Notes: a model not told the origin generated them from the letters alone. A DNA stretch of 64,000 nt from Streptomyces sp. NBC_00390 (GCF_036057275.1 NZ_CP107945.1:434001-498000), one strand, 5' to 3'. Counted from the stretch's first letter, positions 50,293-59,631 are shown. Translations and numbers: made by a program.

Positions 50293-53200
50293 ATGACCGC
50301 GCAGCACGTCGGTACGGGCAGCGGTGCCAGGAGCGCTCCCCGCGGCCGGGCCGCCTTCCGCCGTCCCGTCTCGGCGACCGAGTGGTCCTATCTGGCTGCC
50401 GCCCGGCTCGGTGAGCTGCTGGTGCTCCAGCTGGTGGTCGAGGGCTCGGGGCGGATCGACGCCCTGGCCCTGAGCCGGGCTGTGGCAGAGGCATCGGTGT
50501 CCTGCCCGGGCTCACGGCTGGTCCGCCGCGGCAGGATGTGGGTCGACAGCGGGCGCGCGGCCCGCGTCGTGGTCGCCGACGGAAGCGGATTCGACCGCAC
50601 GACGCTCACGGGCCTGCCGGAACTCTCCGGGCCGCTGGCGGAGTCGGAGGGCCGCCCGGGCTGCGAAGTGCTGCTGCTCACCGGCGAACCGGGCACGGTC
50701 GTCTTCCGCGCCTCGCACGCCGTGATGGACCTCAAGGGCACGGCCATGTGGGCCGGCGAGGTGTTCCGCGCTCTGCGCGGTGAACCGCTGCACGGCGCCG
50801 CCGACGTGCTGGCCGACTACGCGCTGCTGGACAGGGTGGGGCGGCCCGGGCGGCGGCCGCGCCTCGGGCTCGACCAGCGCTCGCCGCTGGGCGGCCGCCC
50901 GGGAAACGGCACCGTATGGCGGCGGCGTACGGTCGCGGGCCGGCACGCGGCACTGGCGGCGAAGGTGGCGGCCACGATGGCCGGCGCGGTCCAGGGCCCC
51001 GCGGCCCGGATCATGATCCCGGTGGATCTGCGGCGGCACGCTCCCGGCGTGTCGTCGACGGCCAACCTGGCCCTGCCGGTGTTCCTCGACATCCCGGGCG
51101 GCCAGGAACCGGATGCGGTCCACCGGCGGTTGCTCGACGCACTGGCCTCCCAGCAGGAGCTGGCCGCCGGGGCGGAGGCGGCACTGGCCCGCCTGCCCCT
51201 GCCCGCAGCCGCGGCGCTGGTCGGTGCCTCGCGCGCCGCCACCTCGGCACGGCACCGCTATCTGGCATCGGCCATCGTGTCGAACTCGGGCCGGCTGGCG
51301 CTCGAGGACTTCAGCACAGCGGAGTTCACCGCGACGACCGCGTACGCCCTGCCGGTGCACGCGCCCCTGATTCCGGTCAGCGTCGCGCTGCTGGAACTGC
51401 CCGAGCACACCGAACTGGTGGTCTCCGCCCGCGGGCCGGCGGACGTCGGCGAGCGCTGCGAGGCGCTGCTGGACCGTGTCGGGTCCGCGCTGTCCGCGCC
51501 GGGCCCGGCCGCCCCGTCCCCGTACACGCGGCCCCTGGCACCGCCGCGGGAGCCGAGCGCGGCCGGCCTGCTGCTCGAACCCGGCCCCGGCGGCCTGCCT
51601 TCCCTGCACACCACCGTGGTGCAGTTGTTCCGGGCGCAGGCCGCCCGCCGTCCGGACGCACCGGCTGTGCTCTGCGACCAGCTGCGATGGTCGTACGCGG
51701 ACCTGGACCGCCGCTCCGACGCCGTCGCGACCGCACTGCTCGCCCGCGGAGTGGGGCGCGGCGAGATCGTCGGTGTCCTCGCGGACCGCTCGGCAACGGG
51801 CCTTGCCGGAGTCTGGGGCGTCCTGAAAGCGGGCGCGGCCTTCCTGCCCGTCGACATACGCAATCCCCCGCGGCGCGTCCAGGAGTTGCTGCACGACGCG
51901 CAGGCACGCTTCTGTCTCACGGACGCGGACTTCCGCGCGGCGGCGCAGAGCAGCGACTGCACGGCAGTGCTCCTGGCGGACGTCGCAGGCGACGACGCGG
52001 CCGTCGACGAGCGCCACCGGGCGGCCCTGACGGCTGCCGCTCCCGGGCCGGACGATCTGGCGTACGTCATCTACACCTCGGGTTCCACCGGGAAGCCCAA
52101 GGGCGTGCAGATCGAGCACCGAAGCCTGGTCAATGTCGTCGGCTGGATATCCCCGTTCATGCGGTGCGACGAAGAGACCCGGGCCGCGTACTCCTTCTCC
52201 CCCGGCTTCGACCTCTCGATCATGCAGATCTTCCCGCCGCTGGTGCACGGTGGGGCGGTCGTACCCGTGCCCGGCGAACTCGACCACCTCAAGCTGCGTC
52301 AGATGTTCTCCGGGGGTCTGGCCAACACCCTCGGGATGACCCCGACCCACCTCGACCTGGCGGCACGCCTTGGCATCCGGCCTTCGGGTGTCCGGGCCCT
52401 GCAGGTCGGCGGTGAGAACCTCACCGCGGCAGCCGCCCGCCGGGCGTACGAGTCCTTCGGACCCGACTGCCTGTTCGTCAACATCTACGGTCCGACGGAA
52501 GCGACGGTGGCCTGCACGGTCGCCGTCATCGGCGGCATCGCCGACCGCCCGTCCGCGCCGATCGGAGTGCCGGTGCACCGCACCTGCGTGAACGTACTGG
52601 ACGAGCGGGGGAACGAGGTCCCGGACGGCGAGCTGGGCGAGCTCCATGTGACCGGCGTCCAACTGGCCCGCGGCTACCTCGGCCGCCCCGAACTGACGGC
52701 CGACCGGTTCATCCGTCTCCCGGACGGCCGGCGTGCCTACCGCACCGGTGACCTGGTGCTCCGCCTGCCCGACGGGCAGTTGGAGTACGCGGGCCGGATC
52801 GACTCCCAGGTCAAGATCCGCGGTCACCGGGTCGAGCCGGGCGAGGCCGAGGCGGCGCTCACCGCTCTGCCGGCCGTCGCGCAGGCCGCGGTGGTGGCCC
52901 GCAGCAGACACGACACCGGCGGGCAGGCGCTGTGCGCCTTCGTGGTTCCCGCCGAGGGTGCCCGCTTCGACGAGGCGGCCGTACGGGCGGACCTGGAGCA
53001 GTCGTTGCCCTCCCATCTCGTGCCCTCGGTGGTGCGTGCGGTCCCCCGGTTGCCGGAGACGGCCAGCGGCAAGACGGACCGCAACGCGCTGCCGAATCCG
53101 TTCGGCGACGCCGTCGCAGAGCAGGAGCAGGAGCAGGGGCAGGAGCAGGAGCAGGAGCAGCCGACCGTCCCGGCAGCCTCCGCCGCGGGACCGGATGCTC

Positions 53201-53481
53201 CTTCGCGCGGGGACGGTCCGGGACCCGGCATCGCAGCGGTGACAGCGGACATCTGGGCCCGCATCCTGCGCTGCGATGCCACGGACCTCGATGCCTCGTC
53301 CGACTTCCATGCGCTGGGCGGCGACTCGCTCGCCGTCCTGGAGATGCTGGCCGCACTCGGCGAAGAGCTACTGGGGCAGGCCGCCGAGCGGCAGTTCGTG
53401 GACCGGCTCGGGTCCCTGAGCGAGCATCTGACGCTGGGCCGGGTCGTCGGGACCGTCGAGGCGCTGCGGAGCACATCGTGA
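50293..53481 (+). CDS. lstE: Acyltransferase/C-A-T NRPS, LstE-type
   Basis: A 1,062-residue NRPS: a C/acyltransferase-like domain (residues about 20-410) with SHAVMDLKG (HxxxD) near 140, then A (TSGSTGKPKG near 600, NIYGPTEATV near 735, VKIRGHRVEPGEAE) and T (DFHALGGDSLAVL near 1,010). Pocket residues read DLMGQGIVA, not a standard Leu or Val code, so the loaded amino acid is uncertain. The A-T linker (53118-53163) is a Glu-Gln repeat. In lipstatin LstE attaches leucine as an ester to the 5-hydroxyl of the lactone chain; here the N-terminal domain would form that ester. Confidence 0.9.
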   Translation: MTAQHVGTGSGARSAPRGRAAFRRPVSATEWSYLAAARLGELLVLQLVVEGSGRIDALALSRAVAEASVSCPGSRLVRRGRMWVDSGRAARVVVADGSGFDRTTLTGLPELSGPLAESEGRPGCEVLLLTGEPGTVVFRASHAVMDLKGTAMWAGEVFRALRGEPLHGAADVLADYALLDRVGRPGRRPRLGLDQRSPLGGRPGNGTVWRRRTVAGRHAALAAKVAATMAGAVQGPAARIMIPVDLRRHAPGVSSTANLALPVFLDIPGGQEPDAVHRRLLDALASQQELAAGAEAALARLPLPAAAALVGASRAATSARHRYLASAIVSNSGRLALEDFSTAEFTATTAYALPVHAPLIPVSVALLELPEHTELVVSARGPADVGERCEALLDRVGSALSAPGPAAPSPYTRPLAPPREPSAAGLLLEPGPGGLPSLHTTVVQLFRAQAARRPDAPAVLCDQLRWSYADLDRRSDAVATALLARGVGRGEIVGVLADRSATGLAGVWGVLKAGAAFLPVDIRNPPRRVQELLHDAQARFCLTDADFRAAAQSSDCTAVLLADVAGDDAAVDERHRAALTAAAPGPDDLAYVIYTSGSTGKPKGVQIEHRSLVNVVGWISPFMRCDEETRAAYSFSPGFDLSIMQIFPPLVHGGAVVPVPGELDHLKLRQMFSGGLANTLGMTPTHLDLAARLGIRPSGVRALQVGGENLTAAAARRAYESFGPDCLFVNIYGPTEATVACTVAVIGGIADRPSAPIGVPVHRTCVNVLDERGNEVPDGELGELHVTGVQLARGYLGRPELTADRFIRLPDGRRAYRTGDLVLRLPDGQLEYAGRIDSQVKIRGHRVEPGEAEAALTALPAVAQAAVVARSRHDTGGQALCAFVVPAEGARFDEAAVRADLEQSLPSHLVPSVVRAVPRLPETASGKTDRNALPNPFGDAVAEQEQEQGQEQEQEQPTVPAASAAGPDAPSRGDGPGPGIAAVTADIWARILRCDATDLDASSDFHALGGDSLAVLEMLAALGEELLGQAAERQFVDRLGSLSEHLTLGRVVGTVEALRSTS

Positions 53482-54161
53482 TCTTCGTCGGAGAAGGCGC
53501 GCTGCTCTGGCGCGCCGTGCAGCACACGCTCGACAGCAACCTCCCCGTGGACCTGGTCTGCGGCCCCGCCTCCTGCGCACCCGCGGCCCTGCCCGGCGTC
53601 CGCTTTCGGGCCGTTGCCGACATCAACTCCGTCGCCGGCGAACTGGTCGCTGCCTGCACGGACGCAGTGGTGTGGTCGATCAACAACCGGATGATCTTCC
53701 GCGCGCCGGTGCTGTCCACCGGGCTACGCGTCCTGAACATCCACCACGGCCCGCTGCCCGGCTATCGGGGACTGCCCGAAGTGGCTCTGGTGTACGCGAT
53801 GCTGCACGGCGAGCGGGAGTTCGCCGCGACACTCCACCAGGTGGACGAGGGCATCGACACCGGCCCCACCCTGGCCGCCGACTCCTATCCGATCGGCCCG
53901 GACGAGCCGTACCACGTGGTGCTGCGCCGCGGACTGCAGACCTGTCACCAGCTCTTCGAGCGCTGTGTTCCCCTCGTGGCCGCCGACCCGGCCTGGGCCG
54001 GCGAGCCCACCCGGCCCACCGGCGACGAGCGCGGCGGCTACTTCGGCCGCAAGGCACTGGCGCGCCTTCACCAGCACCGCGACAACCCCCACTTCAGCCG
54101 CGCCACGGACCTGGGCTTCCTGGCCGGCTACCTCCCGGAGCTCTCCACAGCACTGCGATGA
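53478..54161 (+). CDS. lstF: Formyltransferase, LstF-type
   Basis: A 227-residue formyl-THF-dependent transferase core: LNIHHGPLPGYRG near residue 85 and DEGIDTGPTL near 130 supply the Asn, His and Asp catalytic triad. It lacks the C-terminal domain of tRNA formyltransferase. It would formylate the amino group of the esterified amino acid, as LstF does in lipstatin. The GTG start overlaps the lstE stop by 4 nt (GTGA). It is the last gene before a strong terminator. Confidence 0.88.
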   Translation: MIFVGEGALLWRAVQHTLDSNLPVDLVCGPASCAPAALPGVRFRAVADINSVAGELVAACTDAVVWSINNRMIFRAPVLSTGLRVLNIHHGPLPGYRGLPEVALVYAMLHGEREFAATLHQVDEGIDTGPTLAADSYPIGPDEPYHVVLRRGLQTCHQLFERCVPLVAADPAWAGEPTRPTGDERGGYFGRKALARLHQHRDNPHFSRATDLGFLAGYLPELSTALR

Positions 54162-54359
54162 TGCGGGCGGTCCCGACTCCCGCACGGGCGGGGCGGGGAC
54201 CGTCGGGGCACGGCACGGGCCTGAGCGCGCCGGCACCGGAGGAGTACCAGCGGCCCGAGACGGTCACGGTGCGGCTGCGACGAGGCCCGGGCGAGGGCTG
54301 AGCCGAGGCGCACCGATCACCGGCGGCGGCACGAAAGAGCCGGCTCACCCAGCGTCCGG

Positions 54360-54389
54360 GCGTCCCCGGCCTGTCGGGGCCGGGGACGC
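54360..54389. terminator. 12-bp perfect stem terminator after the lst-like operon
   Basis: GCGTCCCCGGCC pairs with GGCCGGGGACGC across 6 nt. It lies between the convergent lstF-type gene and the DUF385 gene. Confidence 0.8.
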
Positions 54390-54432
54390 TTCGGTGGACC
54401 CGCAACGAACGCGTGGCGCAACCGGGCCGTCG

Positions 54433-54879
54433 CTAGGCCGACGACGACGCCTGCTCCAGGACGAACACGGGGATCTCACGGTCCGTCTTCTCCTGATAGG
54501 CGGCGTAGTCGGGGAACGCGGCAACCGCGCGCTCCCACCACAGCGCCTTCTCGTCCCCGCTCACCTCGCGGGCGGTCATGTCCCGGCGCACCGGGCCGTC
54601 CTGAAGTTCGACATGCGGGTCAGCGACGACGTTGTGGTACCAGACGGGGTGCTTCGGCGCCCCACCGAGCGAGGCGACGACCGCGTAACGCCCGTCGTGC
54701 TCCACCCGCATGAGCGGGGTCTTGCGGATCTTGCCGCTCTTGGCGCCGCGGGTGGTCAGCACGATGACGGGCATGCCCCGCATCGTGGTGCCCTCGGTGC
54801 CGCCGGAGCTCTCGTACAGCTCGACCTGGTCACGCACCCACTGCTCCGGACTCGGCTCGTACTCACCCTTGAGAGGCAT
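54433..54879 (-). CDS. Deazaflavin-dependent nitroreductase family protein (DUF385)
   Basis: A 148-residue Ddn-like protein. Signatures are [28 protein letters not shown] near residue 40 and the [19 protein letters not shown] block near 70, which bind F420 in the family. The physiological substrate is unknown. It is not part of the lst operon, being on the opposite strand. GGAG lies 6 nt before the ATG. Confidence 0.92.
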   Translation of the reverse strand: MPLKGEYEPSPEQWVRDQVELYESSGGTEGTTMRGMPVIVLTTRGAKSGKIRKTPLMRVEHDGRYAVVASLGGAPKHPVWYHNVVADPHVELQDGPVRRDMTAREVSGDEKALWWERAVAAFPDYAAYQEKTDREIPVFVLEQASSSA

Positions 54880-54926
54880 GTTCTGCTCCAGCCGTCGATC
54901 GAATCGGAAATCCTGCGTACGTCGGG

Positions 54927-55121
54927 TCAGGGCTTGAGGCTGCCGACGACGCTGGCGGTGGCGGCGATGCCTTCCTGGATGCTCGGCGCCATGCTGGTGC
55001 CGGCGAGGAAGAAGCCGAGCAGGGCGCAGACCACCGCATGAGTCATCTTCAGCCCGCCGTTTCGCAGAAAGATCACCGCGAGCACCAGCAGGAACAGCAC
55101 CAATGAGATCGAAATGGCCAT
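54927..55121 (-). CDS. Small membrane protein, 64 residues
   Basis: Two hydrophobic helices ([16 protein letters not shown] and [15 protein letters not shown]) joined by a short basic loop. No family function known to me; such short proteins are frequent in Streptomyces. The ATG at 55121 has AGGAGG 7 nt upstream; an in-frame TTG two codons earlier overlaps that SD and is unlikely. Confidence 0.75.
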   Translation of the reverse strand: MAISISLVLFLLVLAVIFLRNGGLKMTHAVVCALLGFFLAGTSMAPSIQEGIAATASVVGSLKP

Positions 55122-55227
55122 CGCCAACCTCCTTTGCCGCGCCGGGAATGCGGCATTCGGCGGCCAGTGTGGCGTAGGCGAGGGCCCGTACGGCCGACTG
55201 GCATGTCCGCCGAACGGGTGACTGTGC

Positions 55228-56097
55228 TCAGCGGTCGTGGACGCGCAGGAAGCTTTCCAGACCGGCGAGGTCGTCCGTGTTCAGATGGTCGACGCCGGCG
55301 GCCAGCAGCTCCCGCCACAGCGCGTCACGCGCGGGCCCCGGCACATCGGGGGTGGCCCAGAAGCGGACGCGTCGGCCACCGTGGTGGGCGGTGCGGACCA
55401 GCTCGTGCAGCCTGTCCCGCTCCGCGGCCGGAAAGGGGCCGGTGCCGAGCCAGCTGAAGCTCTGCGTCCAGTTGCTGGAGATCAGCGGTATGAAGGAGGC
55501 GGGGGCCGGCTCTCCGGCGGCCAGATCATCGAGGCGTCCGTCGTAGAACGCGTACCGCACGGACTGGGCCTCCATGGGGACCCTGGCCGCGCGGTCGCCG
55601 GAGACGACGGGGGTGACGGCGCCCATGCGGACGTGCCCGTGGGCGTACCGGCTCAGCATCTGCCGGTAGGAGCGCAGTTGGCGGTCGAGTTCCAGGTAGG
55701 CGTTGACACCGTCGGTCTTGATGTCGATCAGCAGCTGGACGGGACGGCGGTAACCCCGGTGCACGCAACCGTGGTTGGCGCGCACGCGGGCGAGCAGCGG
55801 GTCGAGGTACAGCGAGCGCAGAGTGCGGGTGGGGTCGAGCTGGGCCGGCTCGTGGGCGACGAGCAGGTCCCCGTTCACCAGGAAGATGTCGGCCTCGACA
55901 CTGGTGAAGGCGTGCGACAGGGCGTCGTGCAGGGGCCTTTGGTGCAGATAGTCGTTGTGGGCGTGGGCCCGGCGCAGCGGCTTGGGGCGGGGGGTGGGGT
56001 CGCTTCGCTCCGCGGCTCCGGCCTGGGCACGCAGGGCGACGGCGCCTGCGAGTGCGGCGGTGAGAGTGGTGACGGCTCTGCGGCGGCTGGTCAGCAC
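55228..56097 (-). CDS. Secreted PI-PLC/GDPD-like phosphodiesterase
   Basis: A 289-residue protein with a twin-Arg-like signal peptide (SRRR then TTLTAALAGAVALRAQAGA). The mature part has RRAHAHNDYLHQRPL near residue 50, VEADIFLVNGDLLVAHEP, LLIDIKTDG and a C-terminal GVDHLNTDDL, the pattern of the uncharacterised PI-PLC/glycerophosphodiesterase superfamily branch. It likely cleaves an extracytoplasmic phosphodiester. The GTG start has AGGAGG 7 nt upstream; an upstream extension is not supported. Confidence 0.85.
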   Translation of the reverse strand: MLTSRRRAVTTLTAALAGAVALRAQAGAAERSDPTPRPKPLRRAHAHNDYLHQRPLHDALSHAFTSVEADIFLVNGDLLVAHEPAQLDPTRTLRSLYLDPLLARVRANHGCVHRGYRRPVQLLIDIKTDGVNAYLELDRQLRSYRQMLSRYAHGHVRMGAVTPVVSGDRAARVPMEAQSVRYAFYDGRLDDLAAGEPAPASFIPLISSNWTQSFSWLGTGPFPAAERDRLHELVRTAHHGGRRVRFWATPDVPGPARDALWRELLAAGVDHLNTDDLAGLESFLRVHDR

Positions 56098-56234
56098 GGT
56101 GATGCCTCCTGGCTCTGCGGGTCGGGAGGGACATCGGCGAGTATCCGCCGGGACGGCCGTCAACCGGCAGGGGGGGCGTGCAGAGTTCGGCCATCTGTCA
56201 TGTGGCGGTGAACTCACAGCGCCCAAAGACGCAC

Positions 56235-56271
56235 GAAGGCCGCCGCACCGTCGGGCGGTGCGGCGGCCTTC
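56235..56271 (-). terminator. 15-bp perfect stem terminator of the acyl-CoA dehydrogenase operon
   Basis: GAAGGCCGCCGCACC pairs with GGTGCGGCGGCCTTC across a 7-nt loop, about 30 nt beyond the last gene of the operon. Confidence 0.85.
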
Positions 56272-56299
56272 CCTGTGATGAAGGCGCGGTGCGGCGCCG

Positions 56300-57376
56300 T
56301 TACGGGGCCTGGAGACCGACGAGTTCGGCCAGTGTCTCCTTGTGCCGGCCGGGCGTGCCCAGGGCGATCTCGGCGGACTTGGCGCGCTTGAGGTACAGAT
56401 GCGCGGGGTGCTCCCAGGTCATTCCGATACCGGCGTGCAGTTGCACGCACTCCTCGGCCGCGTGCACCGCGACCCGGGAGCAGTACGCCTGCGCCACGGA
56501 CACCAGCAGCGCGGCCTCCGCGCTGCCGGTGGCGAGCGCGTCGGCGGCGGCCCGGGCGGCTGCCCGCGCCGAGACGACCTCGAGCCACAGCTGCGCCATC
56601 CGGTGCTTGAGCGCCTGGAAGGAGCCGATGGGCCGGTTGAACTGGTGGCGTTCACGGGTGTGGCGGACGGTCTTCTCCAGGCACCATTCGGCGACACCCA
56701 GTTGCTCGGAGGCGAGCAGTCCGGCTCCGGCGAGCAGACCGCGGCGTACTGCGGTCTCGCCGGTCGCCGCGTCCGCAAGGCGGCTGCCGCCGGCGCCGGC
56801 GGTGACGGCCGCGAGCGGACGGGTCAGGTCGAGCGCGATCTGCGGCTCCACGGTGACCTGTGAACTCTCCACCGCGTACAGGCCGTCGGGCCTGAGCACC
56901 AGGAACACATCGGCGTTCACCGCGTCCGCGACACCGCTGGTCCGCTCGGCGTCCCACGACAGCGGGCCTTCCGAGGAGGCGGCGAGCGGCACGGCCAGCA
57001 CGGCGGTGCGGCGACCCGTGGCCAGCGCGCCGAGCAGCTCGGCGACCTCGGCCGTCTCGGTGTCGAGCGCGAGCAGCGTCTCGGTCGCGATCACGGAGCT
57101 GGTCAGAAAGGGCGCCGGGACGACGCTGCGGCCCAGTTCCTCCAGCACGACGGCGACCTCGCGGTGGCTCGCTCCCTGGCCGCCCAGCTTCTCGGGCACC
57201 AGGAGGCCGGCCGCGCCGACCTCGGCGGCCAGGGCCTTCCACAGCTCCGTGTCGTACGGCGTGCCGCTCTCGGCCCGGCCCGCGACCAGGGCGGCCGGGT
57301 CGGCACGTGCGGTGAGCAGGGAGCGTACGGCGGCCCGCAGATCGGTCTCCGCCTCGGAGTAGAGCAGATCAGTCAT
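56300..57376 (-). CDS. Acyl-CoA dehydrogenase, subunit-like (third gene of operon)
   Basis: A 358-residue acyl-CoA dehydrogenase fold. The N-terminal domain is normal (SEAETDLRAAVRSLL), RHTRERHQFNRPIGSFQALKHRMAQLW matches the FAD/CoA-binding block and the C-terminus has QLHAGIGMTWEHPAHLYLKRAK. The catalytic Glu position is not evident in the usual YGG/YE context, so it may need its partner, as in FadE heterotetramers. It overlaps the upstream dehydrogenase gene by 4 nt. Confidence 0.9.
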   Translation of the reverse strand: MTDLLYSEAETDLRAAVRSLLTARADPAALVAGRAESGTPYDTELWKALAAEVGAAGLLVPEKLGGQGASHREVAVVLEELGRSVVPAPFLTSSVIATETLLALDTETAEVAELLGALATGRRTAVLAVPLAASSEGPLSWDAERTSGVADAVNADVFLVLRPDGLYAVESSQVTVEPQIALDLTRPLAAVTAGAGGSRLADAATGETAVRRGLLAGAGLLASEQLGVAEWCLEKTVRHTRERHQFNRPIGSFQALKHRMAQLWLEVVSARAAARAAADALATGSAEAALLVSVAQAYCSRVAVHAAEECVQLHAGIGMTWEHPAHLYLKRAKSAEIALGTPGRHKETLAELVGLQAP

Positions 57377-58554
57377 CGCGCGAGGTCCTTCCAGGCGATG
57401 TCCTTGTCGCTGCGTGGCTCGGCGGGCAGGCCGAGGACGCGCTCCGCGACGATGTTCAGCAGCACCTCGCTGGTGCCGCCCTCGATGGAATTGCCCTTGG
57501 AGCGCAGATAGCGGTAGCCGGCCTCACGCCCGGTGAAGTCGACGAGTTCGGGCCGGCGCATGGTCCAGTCGTCGTACAACAGCCCCTCCTCGCCGAGGAG
57601 TTCGACCTCCAGACCGCTGATCTCCTGGTTGAGACGGGCGAAGGCGAGCTTCATTCCGCTGCCCTCGGGGCCCGGCTGGCCGGCGACGAGCTGCTGGCGC
57701 AGCCGCTCACCGGCGAGCCGGGAGACCTCCGCCTCGACCCACAGCGTCAGAAGTCGCTGGTGCAGGTCATGGGTGCGCAGTTCGGGACGCTCGCGCCAGG
57801 TCTGCGCGACCGGGCCGATCATGCCGCCCTCGCGCGGCAGGCGCATGCCGCCGATGGAGACGCGTTCGTTCATCAGGGTGGTCTGGGCGACCTTCCAGCC
57901 CTCGCCGACCTCACCGAGCCGGTGCGCGTCGGGAATGCGCACATCAGTGAGGAAGACCTCGTTGAACTCCGCCTCGCCGGTGAGCTGGCGCAGCGGGCGC
58001 ACCTCGACACCGGGGTCGGTCATGTCGCAGATGAAGTATGTGATGCCCTGGTGCTTGGGCAGGTCGGGGTCGGTGCGGGCGATGAGGATCGCCCAGCGCG
58101 CGACATGGGCGCTGGAGGTCCAGACCTTCTGCCCGTTGACGACCCACTCGTCGCCGTCGCGTACCGCCCGGGTACCGAGGGCCGCGAGGTCGGAGCCGGC
58201 GCCGGGCTCGCTGAACAGCTGGCACCAGACCTCCTCGCCGATCCACAGGGGCCTCAGGAAGCGCTGCTTCACCTCCTCGGAGCCGTACGTGAGGATGGTG
58301 GGGGCGGCCATGCCGAGCCCGATGCCGATCCGGCGCGGGTCGTTGTCGGGCGCGCCCGCGGCGGTCAGCTCGGCGTCCACGACGGCCTGGAGGGCGCGCG
58401 GTGCGCCGAGGCCGCCGAGGCCCTGCGGATAGTGCACCCAGGCCAGTCCGGCGTCGAAGCGGGCCCTGAGGAAATCGCTCCGGTCCGTCTCGGCGGGCGG
58501 GTGGGCGGCAAGCAACTCCTGGGCGCGGGTGCGCAGTTCCGCTGCGTCCGTCAT
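57373..58554 (-). CDS. Acyl-CoA dehydrogenase (second gene of operon)
   Basis: A 393-residue FAD-dependent acyl-CoA dehydrogenase: WCQLFSEPGAGSDLAAL near residue 135, VNGQKVWTSSAH near 165, GITYFICDMTDPGVEVRPL near 190 and SIEGGTSEVLLNIVAERVLG near 365. It oxidises acyl-CoA thioesters and probably acts with its neighbour as a heteromeric pair of the FadE type. 4-nt overlaps on both sides show tight coupling. Confidence 0.94.
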   Translation of the reverse strand: MTDAAELRTRAQELLAAHPPAETDRSDFLRARFDAGLAWVHYPQGLGGLGAPRALQAVVDAELTAAGAPDNDPRRIGIGLGMAAPTILTYGSEEVKQRFLRPLWIGEEVWCQLFSEPGAGSDLAALGTRAVRDGDEWVVNGQKVWTSSAHVARWAILIARTDPDLPKHQGITYFICDMTDPGVEVRPLRQLTGEAEFNEVFLTDVRIPDAHRLGEVGEGWKVAQTTLMNERVSIGGMRLPREGGMIGPVAQTWRERPELRTHDLHQRLLTLWVEAEVSRLAGERLRQQLVAGQPGPEGSGMKLAFARLNQEISGLEVELLGEEGLLYDDWTMRRPELVDFTGREAGYRYLRSKGNSIEGGTSEVLLNIVAERVLGLPAEPRSDKDIAWKDLAR

Positions 58555-59519
58555 CGGGTCACCTCCGGGGGAAGTACGACGAGGCGGCCGGTGGTCGTGC
58601 CGTCGGCCACTCGCTGGACGGCGTTCGCGGCGTCCGTGAAGGCGACGCGCTCGCTGATGAAAGGCTTGATCAGGCCCTTGGCCGCGTACTCGGTCAGCGT
58701 CTCGTGGCAGTGCACGATCGAGGCCGGGTCCTTGACCGCATACAGGCCCCAGTGCAGTCCGACGATCGAGTAGTTCTTGACCAGGGCGTGGTTGAGCGCG
58801 GGCGCGGGGATGTCACCGCTGGCGAAGCCGACGATCACGATCCGGCCCTCGAAGGCCACGCACTTGGCCGACTTTGCATACGCGTCGCCGCCCACCGGGT
58901 CGTAGACCACGTCGGCACCGCGGCCTCCGGTCGCCTCCTTCACGGCGGCGACGATGTCCTCGCTGCGCCGGTCGATGACGACGTCGCAGCCGAGCTCGCG
59001 GGCCACGGCCGCCTTCTCCGCTCCGCCGACGACTCCGATCACGGTGGCTCCGGCGGCCTTGCCGAGCTGTACGGCTGCGCTGCCGACACCGCCGGCGGCC
59101 GCGTGGACGAGAAGCGTCTCGCCCTCCTTGAGGCCGGCGCGGCGGTGCAGTCCGAACCATCCGGTCTGGTAGCCGATGTGCAGCGCTGCCGCCTCGGCGT
59201 CGTCGAGGGCTTCGGGTGCGGGCAGCAGCGCGGCCCGGTCGGCGACGACGTACTCGGCGAGTCCACCGTGCGGCAGGGCCGGGTTGGCGATGACGCGCCG
59301 GCCGTCCTCGGTCTCGCCACAGATCTCCACCCCGGGGGTGAAGGGCAGCGGCGGCCGGATCTGGTAGTGCCCGCGGCACAGCAGCGCGTCGGGGAAGTTG
59401 ATGTTCGCGGCCCGGACCTTGAGCAGCGTCTGCCCCTCGCCGGGCGTGGGCCGGTCCGCCTCTTCGAGCGCCATCACCTCGCCCGGCTCGCCGTTCCGGT
59501 GCACTCGCCATGCCTGCAT
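58551..59519 (-). CDS. NADPH:quinone oxidoreductase-like MDR protein (first gene of operon)
   Basis: A 322-residue zinc-free medium-chain dehydrogenase: NINFPDALLCRGHYQIRPPLPF near residue 35, HAAAGGVGSAAVQLGKAAGATVIG near 140 and ADVVYDPVGGDAY near 205. It likely reduces or oxidises enoyl-CoA or quinone-like substrates within the operon's acyl degradation pathway. GGAGG lies 7 nt before the ATG, and a -10 (TAGTAT) with a TetR-like palindrome lies 42-60 nt upstream. Confidence 0.93.
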   Translation of the reverse strand: MQAWRVHRNGEPGEVMALEEADRPTPGEGQTLLKVRAANINFPDALLCRGHYQIRPPLPFTPGVEICGETEDGRRVIANPALPHGGLAEYVVADRAALLPAPEALDDAEAAALHIGYQTGWFGLHRRAGLKEGETLLVHAAAGGVGSAAVQLGKAAGATVIGVVGGAEKAAVARELGCDVVIDRRSEDIVAAVKEATGGRGADVVYDPVGGDAYAKSAKCVAFEGRIVIVGFASGDIPAPALNHALVKNYSIVGLHWGLYAVKDPASIVHCHETLTEYAAKGLIKPFISERVAFTDAANAVQRVADGTTTGRLVVLPPEVTR

Positions 59520-59560
59520 TTCGGAGCCTCCACAAACCGTAGGCGGTACTCACTGGATCG

Positions 59561-59579
59561 CATACTAAGCGGTCGCTTG
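59561..59579 (-). promoter_or_regulatory. Promoter -10 with TetR-type operator of the acyl-CoA dehydrogenase operon
   Basis: The palindrome AAGCG-GT-CGCTT (59567-59578; TAAGCGGTCGCTTG with flanks) directly abuts the -10 TAGTAT (59566-59561, read leftward). Such palindromes beside a promoter usually bind a TetR/FadR-type acyl-CoA-responsive repressor. Confidence 0.65.
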
Positions 59580-59631
59580 CCCATTCGGAACCCCCGGCCC
59601 GGCCCCACGTCACGGAGGTCGACAGCAGTCC

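Noticed and set aside
45297..54161. A hydrocarbon (OleABCD) pathway
   Set aside because: No OleB-type decarboxylase is present and NRPS and formyltransferase genes are coupled to the set, which fits a retained beta-lactone.
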